64,000 nucleotides of DNA from Rs1 sp038900335. Its GTDB lineage: Bacteria; Pseudomonadota; Gammaproteobacteria; Pseudomonadales; Balneatricaceae. The DNA lies in assembly GCA_038900335.1 (NCBI GenBank), contig JBBMRB010000017.1, forward strand, positions 26,934 to 90,933, read 5' to 3'. Made by a program: the position numbers and the translations under genes. The notes under the pieces are model-generated. The model was not told the origin of the DNA, did not search any database, and worked only from the letters and a program-made list of their open reading frames with translations. Positions 27,895 to 36,081 of the stretch are shown here, piece after piece. How positions within the stretch are numbered: position 1 is the stretch's first letter; each line of letters starts with the position of its first letter.

Positions 27895-29001
27895 ATGATC
27901 ATAGAAAATTTAATTATTGGCGGTGGTATCAGCGGCCTACTTGCAGCAAGAAAACTAGCGGAGTCAGGTAAAAAGTACCTATTATTAGAGGCAAAATCAG
28001 TCTTAGGGGGACGCATATACAGCCCTCATACTGAAGACAACAGCCACCAGCATGATTTAGGCCCGACCTGGATTTTCCCTCATCAAATTAAAATGCAGTC
28101 GCTGCTAGCTCAATTATCGATCCACTCATTTGAACAGCAAGCGACAGGTGACCTACTGTACCAACAGAGCATAAATAATATTACTAGGCATGCAGGCACA
28201 CAAGGCGCAAGCATGTATCGCGTTGAAGGCGGTATCCTATCCGTTATTGATGCTCTCGCTATGCCGCTTGATAAATCAGCTATTAAAACTGGATATTGCG
28301 TTAATAATATTCAGCGACATGTAAATCATCAAGATAGTGCCTGGCAAGTCAGTGCGCGTCATAAAGGCGAAGAGGTTGAGATAACAGCGACAAATTTGAT
28401 CTTAGCATTAGCGCCGCGCATGATCATTGAACACTTAAAGCCAGCACAATGGGCATCAACCGCACTGATCAACGCATTGCAAAACACCTCTACATGGATG
28501 GCAGCACAAGCTAAATGCCTTGTCGTTTATGAGCAGCCTTTTTGGCGAGCACAAGGATTATCAGGCCAAGCCTTTAGTGCAATCGGACCCATGCAGGAAA
28601 TTCACGATGCCAGTGCCAATGAGCAAGCACCTTACGCACTATTTGGCTTTATCGGCATCAACGCCTTACAGCGCGCATCTTTAAGTACACAGAAGCTACA
28701 GCAAGCGTGCATCAATCAGCTTGTAAATATTTTTGGTGAGCAAGCAGCAACATACCAACAAGTCTATCTTAAAGATTGGGCTGTTGATAAATTTACGGCA
28801 TCAGCGCAAGACTTAAAAGAAACACCTCAACATCCCAACTTCGCTATCAATTTATTCAAAGATGAGCTTGAGACAAAGCGGGTTCATTTGGTGGCTAGTG
28901 AGTTTTCAGCAATCGATCCTGGTTATTTAGAAGGCGCTGTAGAGGCAGTAGATAGCAACTTAGTAGTCACTAATTTATCAATATTAAAGGCAGGAAAATG
29001 A
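27895..29001 (+). CDS. FAD-dependent amine oxidase-like protein
   Basis: Flavoprotein with an N-terminal dinucleotide-binding GGGISGLLAARKL motif at about residues 8-20, an acidic strand end LLLEA, and the GGRIYS motif at about 38-43 that follows in flavin monoamine oxidases. 368 residues is short for the family (usually 430-500), mostly through a smaller substrate domain. The C-terminal AIDPGYLEGAVEAV matches the flavin-binding G.ieGA motif of the family. Likely oxidises an amine or related compound; the substrate is unknown. Confidence 0.85.
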   Translation: MIIENLIIGGGISGLLAARKLAESGKKYLLLEAKSVLGGRIYSPHTEDNSHQHDLGPTWIFPHQIKMQSLLAQLSIHSFEQQATGDLLYQQSINNITRHAGTQGASMYRVEGGILSVIDALAMPLDKSAIKTGYCVNNIQRHVNHQDSAWQVSARHKGEEVEITATNLILALAPRMIIEHLKPAQWASTALINALQNTSTWMAAQAKCLVVYEQPFWRAQGLSGQAFSAIGPMQEIHDASANEQAPYALFGFIGINALQRASLSTQKLQQACINQLVNIFGEQAATYQQVYLKDWAVDKFTASAQDLKETPQHPNFAINLFKDELETKRVHLVASEFSAIDPGYLEGAVEAVDSNLVVTNLSILKAGK

Positions 29002-29023
29002 GAAGTGCGAAGTAACAAATACA

Positions 29024-29062
29024 GCAGTTAAATTGATGATTAAAAACGATCAATTTAACTGC
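29024..29062. terminator. 14-bp inverted repeat between convergent genes
   Basis: GCAGTTAAATTGAT at 29024-29037 pairs perfectly with ATCAATTTAACTGC at 29049-29062 around an 11-base loop. It lies between the convergent amine oxidase and antiporter genes. There is no T run on either side, so termination is likely but not certain. Confidence 0.6.
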
Positions 29063-29072
29063 GCCTACTATG

Positions 29073-30395
29073 TTAGGCAGTCGTAGTTTGAGACTTAGGC
29101 CAAGCGAAAAATATCGACAATATAGCGATCAACCCCAATAACCAGCTATATTGAACATAGCCCACTAAAGAGAACACCGACACTTTAGCGAGCGATGCTG
29201 CTAATAAAATTTGCGCTCCATAAGGCAATACACCTTGTACAACACAGGAGAAAATATCGAGTAAACTAGCACTGCGCTTAGGGTCGACGTTATAGCGCTC
29301 AGCAATTTTTTTGGCTACTGAGCCATTAATCAAAATAGAAACCGTATTATTTGCAGTACATAAATTGGTCAAAGCAACACAGGCACTAATACTTAGCTCA
29401 CCCGCTCTGGTTGATCCAGCTTTTGCACCAAATAAAGCACCGGTACGCTCAACGACATCCATTAACCAATCTAAGCCACCTTGAGTCTTCATTAACGCTG
29501 CCAAGCCACCAATTAATAAAGAGAGAATCAGTATCTCTTGCATACCGGTATAGCCAGCATAAATATCAGCTGACCATGTTGCCACACTATAATCTTGTAC
29601 TGATACCAAACCGATAATGCCAGCAAAAACAATCCCACTAAACAATACCAGCATGACATTAACACCGGCGATTGCCAAACCTAGTACCGCAACATAGGGC
29701 AATACTTTTACCCAATCATATTCTTTAATATCACCTATTTGAGCATTGCTGCTTTGAAAGAATAACCAAACAAGTGTCAATAGTGCAGCAGGTAAGGCGA
29801 TTTTAAAGTTCATTTTAAACTTATCACGCATATCACAACCTTGGGTACGCGTTGCCGCAATCGTGGTATCTGAAATAATAGATAAGTTATCACCAAACAT
29901 CGCACCGCCAATCACAGTACCCATGGTTAATAATAAAGATAACTGTGCGGCATCAGCAACACCGATTGCGATCGGTGCGATAGCCGCAATGGTACCCATT
30001 GAAGTACCCATCGAAGTTGCAACAAAGGCAGTAATAACAAAAATACCAGGCAATAATAATGATGCTGGTATGATACTTAAACCAAAGTTAACTGTCGCAT
30101 CGACACCACCTACAGCTTTAGCCACACTGGCGAAAGCACCAGCAAGCAAATAAATCAACACCATGGTGGTAATCGTATTATCACCTACGCCATTAACGAA
30201 GGTTTCTATACGCTTATTTAAATTCCCTTTCGCCATAGCAATAGCGAGCGCAATAGCGGGTAAAATAGCGACCGGGGCCGATATTTGATAAAAGGCAAAA
30301 TCAACGCCTTGTGATTGATACCAAAGCCCACTGCCGACAAAAAGGACAAGGAAAAGTACTAGCGGTAAAAGCGCTAGCCAAGATTTAGAAGTCAT
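29073..30395 (-). CDS. Na+/H+ antiporter, NhaC-like family
   Basis: Inner membrane transporter of about 440 residues with 11-12 hydrophobic segments. The stretch ATSMGTSMGTIAAIAPI near residue 130 and MFGDNLSIISDTTIAATRTQG near 170 are typical of the NhaC/YuiF-like antiporter superfamily, whose members exchange Na+ for H+ or amino acids (for example malate-lactate or arginine-ornithine types). The ion or solute cannot be fixed. The ATG at 30395 is preferred over an upstream in-frame TTG at 30413. Confidence 0.85.
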   Translation of the reverse strand: MTSKSWLALLPLVLFLVLFVGSGLWYQSQGVDFAFYQISAPVAILPAIALAIAMAKGNLNKRIETFVNGVGDNTITTMVLIYLLAGAFASVAKAVGGVDATVNFGLSIIPASLLLPGIFVITAFVATSMGTSMGTIAAIAPIAIGVADAAQLSLLLTMGTVIGGAMFGDNLSIISDTTIAATRTQGCDMRDKFKMNFKIALPAALLTLVWLFFQSSNAQIGDIKEYDWVKVLPYVAVLGLAIAGVNVMLVLFSGIVFAGIIGLVSVQDYSVATWSADIYAGYTGMQEILILSLLIGGLAALMKTQGGLDWLMDVVERTGALFGAKAGSTRAGELSISACVALTNLCTANNTVSILINGSVAKKIAERYNVDPKRSASLLDIFSCVVQGVLPYGAQILLAASLAKVSVFSLVGYVQYSWLLGLIAILSIFFAWPKSQTTTA

Positions 30396-30671
30396 ATTGT
30401 CTGTTGTTTCCAAATTAGATTAAAAGATAAACTACCTTGCTGAGCACGGCATTATATTAAGAAGGGCGCGATGATAATGAATTGAGTAGCAATATGCTAA
30501 TAACAAATTGGCATGGTGATAAAGCAATTTGATATAACCAAAAGCTACAGTTAACACCAGAAAAGCATAACTAAAGAGAATAAACAATTCACTCATTTTA
30601 GCTAAATCACTAATAGCGATAGCTTGTTGCTAAGGGGGCTAATAAAACAAAGAGGAAAAAGCAGCGAGCTA

Positions 30672-30706
30672 CCTTAAAATAGCTTTTAAGGAGGTGATTA
30701 TGTAAG
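30672..30706 (+). other. Hairpin-masked consensus ribosome binding site followed by ATG-TAA
   Basis: CCTTAAAA at 30672-30679 and TTTTAAGG at 30684-30691 form a perfect 8-bp stem with loop TAGC. The right arm runs into AAGGAGGTGA (30688-30697), a near-complete match to the 16S anti-Shine-Dalgarno, followed by ATG directly followed by TAA (30700-30705). Such a start-stop element has no product. It may be coincidence, a leftover leader or a ribosome-binding regulatory site. Confidence 0.4.
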
Positions 30707-30742
30707 GAGCTATAGAAGAAAATATTTATATATTAAAAACAT

Positions 30743-30768
30743 AATGCTGACCGCTTAGGGCCAGCATT
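30743..30768 (-). terminator. Probable terminator after ybiT
   Basis: AATGCTG at 30743-30749 pairs with CAGCATT at 30762-30768; inner GC pairs extend the stem. On the minus strand a T-rich stretch follows, fitting the end of ybiT. Confidence 0.6.
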
Positions 30769-30788
30769 TATGGCAACTCTAACTTAAT

Positions 30789-32402
30789 TTATACACTTAA
30801 CAAACGCTTAGCGACAGCTGCTTTCTCAGCTAGATATTCATCATATGTGCCATGAAAATTAACCATCGACTTATTTTTAATTTCAATCACTCTCGTCGCC
30901 AGAGTCGAAACAAACTCTCTGTCGTGGCTGACAAATATCAGTGTGCCATCATAGCCTTTCAAAGCTTGGTTTAATGCTTCAATCGCTTCCATATCCATGT
31001 GGTTAGTTGGTTCATCAAGTATCAGAACATTAGTATCCATCATCATTAACTTACCGAACAGCATTCTGTTTTTCTCACCACCTGAACAAACTTTTGCTTT
31101 CTTATTAAAGTCATTTTCAGTGAATAGTAAGCGCCCAAGCATGGCGCGAACTTTCAGATCATCATGTTTTACAGTACGCCATTGCGACATCCAATCAAAC
31201 AAGGTTAAATCGTTATCAAAGTCTTCAGTATTATCTTGTGGGCAATAACCGATAACAGAGTTTTCAGACCATTTAACAACTCCGCTATTTGCTTGAATCT
31301 GATCCATTAAGCAGCGAATGAATGTGGTTTTACCCGCACCATTCTCACCTAAAACAGCTAATCTTGCCCCCGCTTCAATAATAATATCGCCACTAGTAAA
31401 CAGCGTTTCACCATCAAAACCATGGCTTAAATCTTCTAGTATTAATGCTTGGCGATGTAATTTTTTATGTTGTTTAAAGTTCAGTGACGGTGTCATTCGA
31501 CTTGATGACTTAACCTCATCAAGTTTGATTTTATCCATTTTCTTCGCACGTGAACTCGCCTGCTTCGCCTTAGAGGCATTGGCACCAAAGCGATTAACAA
31601 ACGCTTGCAGCTCATCAATTTCTGCACTCTTTTTAGCGTTTTCACTATGTAATTGTTCACGTATTAACGAAGAGGCGGCTAAAAAGTATTCATAGTTACC
31701 AGGATAAATACGCAGCTCACCATAATCGATATCAGCCATGTGAGTACACACAGAGTTAAGGAAATGGCGATCGTGAGAGATAATGATCATAGTGCATTTG
31801 CGCTTATTAAGCTCAATTGCTAGCCAATTAATGGTATCGATATCTAAGTTGTTGGTTGGCTCATCTAATAGTAAGATATCTGGATTTGAAAACAGTGCCT
31901 GTGCTAATAGCACACGCAGTTTCCAACCTGGAGCGACCTGGCTCATCAAGCCAAAGTGCAGTTCTTCTTCAATGCCTGCTTGTAGTAAAATTTCACCTGC
32001 ACGGCTCTCCGCGGTATAGCCATCCATCTCGGCAAACTCCGCCTCAAGATTACCTACCTTCATACCATCGGCTTCAGACATCTCCGGCAACGCATAAATA
32101 CGATCGCGCTCCTGTTTTACTGCCCACAGCGCGCTATCACCTTTAATTACAGCGTCTACTACGGTATATGCTTCAAATGCATATTGATCTTGGCTCAGTG
32201 TACCTAATTTTTGTCCCTCTGTTATAGAGACATTACCCGAGGTAGCTGCAAGCTCACCACTGAGTATTTTCATGAAGGTCGATTTACCACAGCCATTCGC
32301 ACCAATTAGGCCGTACCGATTACCATTTCCAAATTTTGCTGAAATATTTTCAAATAATGGCTGGGCACCAAATTGCATTGTTACGTTAGCAGTAGAGATC
32401 AA
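30789..32402 (-). CDS. ybiT: ABC-F family ATPase YbiT
   Basis: Cytoplasmic ABC-F protein that acts on ribosomes rather than in transport. Two ATPase domains are seen: Walker A GANGCGKST and LLLDEPTNNLD in the first, GENGAGKTT, CSGGEKNR and LILDEPTNHMD in the second, joined by a charged linker rich in KKSAEI/KQASSRAKK. Long stretches such as VAPGWKLRVLLAQALF and KSTFMKIL identify YbiT among the ABC-F paralogues. I chose TTG at 32402 (537 residues), giving MISTANVTMQF, which matches the YbiT N-terminus; a longer frame to 32462 adds 20 unlikely hydrophobic residues. Confidence 0.94.
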   Translation of the reverse strand: MISTANVTMQFGAQPLFENISAKFGNGNRYGLIGANGCGKSTFMKILSGELAATSGNVSITEGQKLGTLSQDQYAFEAYTVVDAVIKGDSALWAVKQERDRIYALPEMSEADGMKVGNLEAEFAEMDGYTAESRAGEILLQAGIEEELHFGLMSQVAPGWKLRVLLAQALFSNPDILLLDEPTNNLDIDTINWLAIELNKRKCTMIIISHDRHFLNSVCTHMADIDYGELRIYPGNYEYFLAASSLIREQLHSENAKKSAEIDELQAFVNRFGANASKAKQASSRAKKMDKIKLDEVKSSSRMTPSLNFKQHKKLHRQALILEDLSHGFDGETLFTSGDIIIEAGARLAVLGENGAGKTTFIRCLMDQIQANSGVVKWSENSVIGYCPQDNTEDFDNDLTLFDWMSQWRTVKHDDLKVRAMLGRLLFTENDFNKKAKVCSGGEKNRMLFGKLMMMDTNVLILDEPTNHMDMEAIEALNQALKGYDGTLIFVSHDREFVSTLATRVIEIKNKSMVNFHGTYDEYLAEKAAVAKRLLSV

Positions 32403-32566
32403 AAGTCGTTTTCCAATAGCTGAGATAGAATAAAAGAGATAGATGGTGAATTGATAAAACACACACCTTTTAGGCGCTACATTGTACCTAGCTTAAGTGG
32501 GTTAGTCGAACCGCTTTAGCCCTGCAAGTCTTTTAATATTGCTCAGCGCTGATCAGGCGTACTAAC

Positions 32567-33334
32567 TCACGAGCCTAATTGGCTTGCAAGCGTGGTGATA
32601 TCATCACAGTCACTGTCTTGGTAACCGTAGAGACCGACAGGTGTTTGCATTCGAATAACGGCTTGTGCCTGCATCGGGAAGCGATCATTTTCATAACATT
32701 GCTTGTTAAAATCGATCGGATTCCTGGTGACATCAAACCCCTCTATCTTATCGGGATCTGTATTGTGAAAATCAACTAACATCAACCTCTTCACCGCAGT
32801 TGAGACTATTGGCACTATCATTTTAGGGCAATACGTGACTGATATTTTCAATAAATTTGCATCTTGAATAGACTGCGCCTGAGCACCTTTTGGTGTCGCA
32901 TCTCGATACAGCAAATGATCATTGGCAATACTTTTTGAAGTCTGCGCTGCCAAAGTATTACTTTGCCAATGCCCCTTACTTGCCGGTGGGTTCAGTCTTT
33001 TAATGCAAGCAATAGAATCGAACTGTGAGCTTTGACCTGCACCTAACTGCTCTAGTAGGTTCATTTGTCTTGCGGCTAAAATCTTGTTATTACCATCATT
33101 AGCCGCACTTTTCACAGGCTCTAGCACAGCCAATTTTTGAGCGAGCGCTAAACGCATAGATAAGGGGTGCGAATAATTTAAAGAGCCGACTCTGGCCGCT
33201 TCAAACACAGCATAGTTTAAAATAGTTTTTGCATTATATAATAAAGCAAATTGGATAATGCTAAACAATAGCAGTAATGCCACGAAGGCAACTACTATCA
33301 TTTCCACCATTGCTTGGCCTTTTTGCAATTTCAC
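32567..33334 (-). CDS. TadE-family pilus assembly protein
   Basis: Minor pseudopilin of the Flp pilus. Near the N-terminus is KGQAMVEMIVVAFVALLLLFSIIQFALLY: a prepilin-peptidase-like G/Q site, the essential Glu five residues on, then a hydrophobic helix, followed by the TadE-typical AKTILNYAVFEAARVG. The rest (about 200 residues) is periplasmic and contains several cysteines. GTG start at 33334. Last gene of the tad operon. Confidence 0.85.
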   Translation of the reverse strand: MKLQKGQAMVEMIVVAFVALLLLFSIIQFALLYNAKTILNYAVFEAARVGSLNYSHPLSMRLALAQKLAVLEPVKSAANDGNNKILAARQMNLLEQLGAGQSSQFDSIACIKRLNPPASKGHWQSNTLAAQTSKSIANDHLLYRDATPKGAQAQSIQDANLLKISVTYCPKMIVPIVSTAVKRLMLVDFHNTDPDKIEGFDVTRNPIDFNKQCYENDRFPMQAQAVIRMQTPVGLYGYQDSDCDDITTLASQLGS

Positions 33335-33370
33335 TATTTTTCCAACCCCGATACTAGCTAGATAATTACT

Positions 33371-33826
33371 TTAATATTTCTTATTAATCAAGTCACGCAT
33401 ACCTTGGTTATAATATTTTGCCGATTTATATAGTGGATCTTTAGGATCAACATTTTTTTTCATCTGCTGCCAAGTACCCGCACCTTCTTTCATATAAACC
33501 ACAGCGAGGTTATGCCAAGCTTTACTATGTGTTTTATCTAGCGCAATAACGGCTTTATAAGCAGCTACCGCCTCATCATATTGACCTAGATGACTATGGA
33601 TATTCGCAATTTTAAACAATACATAACTATTGCTATTATCTTTTGCCGCTAGCGCTTTATATTCTTTTAACGCATCTTCGTATTGCTTACCTTGATAATT
33701 TAGATCAGCTCGCGCTAAATTAGCATTAACCAGCTCGCCCTCGCCATTGCCGCCTTTTTGTTGCGCTGTCGTACAAGCCGTTAAAAAGAGGCTTAAGCAT
33801 AATATTATAATGTTAGTCAATTTCAT
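33371..33826 (-). CDS. TPR lipoprotein, TadD-like
   Basis: Small outer-membrane-type lipoprotein: signal peptide with lipobox LTAC (cleavage before Cys at about residue 18 from this start). Two or three tetratricopeptide repeats follow (ARADLNYQGKQYEDALKEYKAL, YVLFKIANIHSHLGQYDEAVAAY, AWHNLAVVYM). TadD proteins are TPR lipoproteins needed for Flp pilus assembly and secretin function, and the position after tadC fits. The ATG at 33826 has GAGTG upstream; GTG at 33835 is an alternative. Confidence 0.85.
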   Translation of the reverse strand: MKLTNIIILCLSLFLTACTTAQQKGGNGEGELVNANLARADLNYQGKQYEDALKEYKALAAKDNSNSYVLFKIANIHSHLGQYDEAVAAYKAVIALDKTHSKAWHNLAVVYMKEGAGTWQQMKKNVDPKDPLYKSAKYYNQGMRDLINKKY

Positions 33827-33847
33827 GTTCGTCACTCTGTCGTTGTA

Positions 33848-34204
33848 TTAATTATTAAGGGGTAAGTCTGTCACTGTTAAGTGCATACCTTTTTTTATCT
33901 GTAAACGCGCAATCGTACCTGCACATAACTCAAGAGTACTGTGGCCTGTGATTGCACAAGAGATTCGATTAGGTTGGATATTTTCAACCAATTTCACAAC
34001 CTTTAATTGTTTACTCAAATACACCAAATCTAATGGGTATTGCATTGCAAAAGTATGCACTGAACGACAAGGGCTAATCAGCAACCCTTGATCTATTCTT
34101 ATTTTCGCTAACGCTAACAAACCGCGATTACGCTCTTTAAACGTTTGTGTAATCGCAATCTCTAGTCTGATATTGTCTTTAAATTGTAGATAGCGATATA
34201 TCAT
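33848..34204 (-). CDS. DUF192 family protein within the tad operon
   Basis: A 118-residue protein of the DUF192 (UPF0127) fold: RNRGLLAL, a CRSVHTFAMQYPLDLVYLS core and the C-terminal ELCAGTIARLQIKKGMHL. Family members are usually exported, but no signal peptide is evident here, so this copy may be cytoplasmic. It lies between tadC and tadD on the same strand. Its role in pilus assembly is unknown. Confidence 0.85.
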   Translation of the reverse strand: MIYRYLQFKDNIRLEIAITQTFKERNRGLLALAKIRIDQGLLISPCRSVHTFAMQYPLDLVYLSKQLKVVKLVENIQPNRISCAITGHSTLELCAGTIARLQIKKGMHLTVTDLPLNN

Positions 34205-34252
34205 GGCGGATTACCTACCTGGATGAATATTTTAAAACTTAGCAGCAAATGA

Positions 34253-35143
34253 TTACATTGACATAAATTTCATCATGATTGGGAAACCCAACACGATAAA
34301 TGTCACTGGAAAAATAAATACTATCAATGGAAAAACCAATTTAACGGGTGCTTCCATCGCCTTTTTCTCCGCCCTTTGAAAGCGCTCTGTACGACGCTGC
34401 TCGGATTGTATTCGCAATGTTTTAGCCATACTTGAGCCCATTTTTTCAGCTTGTATCATTGCGTTCACAAAGCGCGAGATATCATCCACTTTCAATCTAG
34501 CATCCATTCTTTTTAACGCTTCAGCACGCGTAACACCGGATCTCATATCACGCATCACAATACTAAACTCATTGCGCAACGCACCCTTAGGCCCTTTATT
34601 GAGCGCTTGTTGCATGGCACCTGTCAGGTTTAACCCAGCTTCCACTGACATGGTGGTAAAGTCTAAATAGATAGGTAATGCTTTAATCACCTGCATCTCT
34701 CGTCTTTTGCGAGTATCCGCTAACCAAACCGAGGGGAATAGGAAACCAGCGACTAATGCCAATAATAAAAACAATGCCATGTTTGGCACATCCTTTAATG
34801 ACAGCATCACCAACAGCGATAGTAAAAAACAAATAGCGGACCCGACGTACCTTAAGGCAATAAACTGCTCAGCCGTTAAAATATAGCTCACACCGGTGTG
34901 CTGTAATTTACGCTCTACTTTATCCAAATAGTTGTTGCTGTATATCATCTCAACCAATAAGGTGGCCATTAACACCAGCGGCCAAATTAGCACCAAGCCA
35001 TTGGGCAGTGGGTCCATATATGTGCGCTCATCTTCTGGCTGATCAGGCATTGATTTTTGGATAAAAAACATAATCAACATAATGCTGACGCCGATAAAAA
35101 TTATAGCGGCCAGATAAATAACTTCTAGTGTCATTTCAAACAT
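34253..35143 (-). CDS. tadC: Tad pilus inner membrane platform protein TadC
   Basis: Type II secretion F domain protein forming, with TadB, the inner membrane platform. 296 residues with membrane segments near the N-terminus (YLAAIIFIGVSIMLIMFFI), two in the middle and one at the C-terminus (LVFPLIVFIFPVTFIVLG). The T2SSF core (YLDFTTMSVEAGLNLTGAMQQALN...ALKRMDARL...FVNAMIQAEKMGSSMAKTLRIQSEQRR) is clear. It sits next to tadB as in all tad loci. Confidence 0.93.
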   Translation of the reverse strand: MFEMTLEVIYLAAIIFIGVSIMLIMFFIQKSMPDQPEDERTYMDPLPNGLVLIWPLVLMATLLVEMIYSNNYLDKVERKLQHTGVSYILTAEQFIALRYVGSAICFLLSLLVMLSLKDVPNMALFLLLALVAGFLFPSVWLADTRKRREMQVIKALPIYLDFTTMSVEAGLNLTGAMQQALNKGPKGALRNEFSIVMRDMRSGVTRAEALKRMDARLKVDDISRFVNAMIQAEKMGSSMAKTLRIQSEQRRTERFQRAEKKAMEAPVKLVFPLIVFIFPVTFIVLGFPIMMKFMSM

Positions 35144-35199
35144 TAACGACTCCTATTAGCGCTTGCGAATAAGACAGTGCTAATTTGATATTCCCTTGA

Positions 35200-36081
35200 T
35201 TAGACATCAATAGTGGTTACCTTTTTAATAAATATGTAACCAAGCGTTTCCATTACCACAATCACGGCTAATAACCCCCAACCGATGGGAGTTGTGAATA
35301 ATTTACTCATCGAATCAGGCTCTAGTGCAAACAATAAGCCGCCTAGCAACACAGGCAAACCTGTCATCACAATACCCTGCATACGCCCCTGTGCAGTCAG
35401 TGAGTCAATTTTGCCTTCCATCGATGCTTTTTTACGCAAAGTGTCAGCCAATGTTGATAACACCTCGCCCAAATCACCACCAACTTCGCGTGAAATTCGC
35501 ATAGCAGCACTAAACATCGCAAAGTCCAATAATGGAATACGCCTTTCCATGTTGCGCAACGAGGTATCAAAATCAACACCAATACGCTGCTCTCGTACAA
35601 ACAACATAAACTCTTGTGATATAGGTGCCTCTTGTTCAAGCATGACACTTTGCAATGCCATATTTAAACTCGCACCTGAGGCTAATGCGCCACTTATCAT
35701 CACTAAGACGTCAGGTAATTGTTGCTCAAATTTTTTCAGGCGCCTTTTCCGCATTTGTTTATAAAACATAAAAGGCAAAAAGATAAGCAAAACGAAAACC
35801 GATAGTGTCAGCACAATGTCGCCAGTGAGCATGAACGTCATTAACGGTGCCAGCACTAAGGCGACGATATTTGCGATGAACATTTGCTGAGGATCGATAA
35901 ATAGGAACATGTCCTCTAAATTGCCGGTCGCTGTCTCTTTAAAAACAGATTGATACTCGCCCATAAAGAGATTAGCACGTCGTACTAACAGCCACGCTAC
36001 AATTGCCACAGCAAAAAACACTGATATAATTGATAACCAGAAAACAGAGTTGGTCGCTAAGCTCTCTATGAAGTCCATCAT
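35200..36081 (-). CDS. tadB: Tad pilus inner membrane platform protein TadB
   Basis: Second T2SSF-domain platform protein, 293 residues, with membrane segments near residues 13-33, 70-105 and two at the C-terminus. The core QLPDVLVMISGALASGASLNMAL and ISREVGGDLGEVLSTLADTLRKK match TadB. Its start overlaps the stop of tadA by four bases, indicating coupling with the ATPase. Confidence 0.94.
   Translation of the reverse strand: MMDFIESLATNSVFWLSIISVFFAVAIVAWLLVRRANLFMGEYQSVFKETATGNLEDMFLFIDPQQMFIANIVALVLAPLMTFMLTGDIVLTLSVFVLLIFLPFMFYKQMRKRRLKKFEQQLPDVLVMISGALASGASLNMALQSVMLEQEAPISQEFMLFVREQRIGVDFDTSLRNMERRIPLLDFAMFSAAMRISREVGGDLGEVLSTLADTLRKKASMEGKIDSLTAQGRMQGIVMTGLPVLLGGLLFALEPDSMSKLFTTPIGWGLLAVIVVMETLGYIFIKKVTTIDV

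Larger units (their letters stand above)
30396..30788. promoter_or_regulatory. Intergenic region between nhaC-like gene and ybiT
   Basis: Nearly 400 bases with no conventional gene. It should carry the promoter of the antiporter gene. It also holds a hairpin with a perfect ribosome binding sequence and a terminator-like repeat, listed separately. Confidence 0.5.

Noticed and set aside
32403..32462. Longer N-terminus for YbiT (20 extra residues)
   Set aside because: The extra part is hydrophobic and absent in YbiT; the TTG at 32402 matches the family N-terminus and has an upstream GGA.
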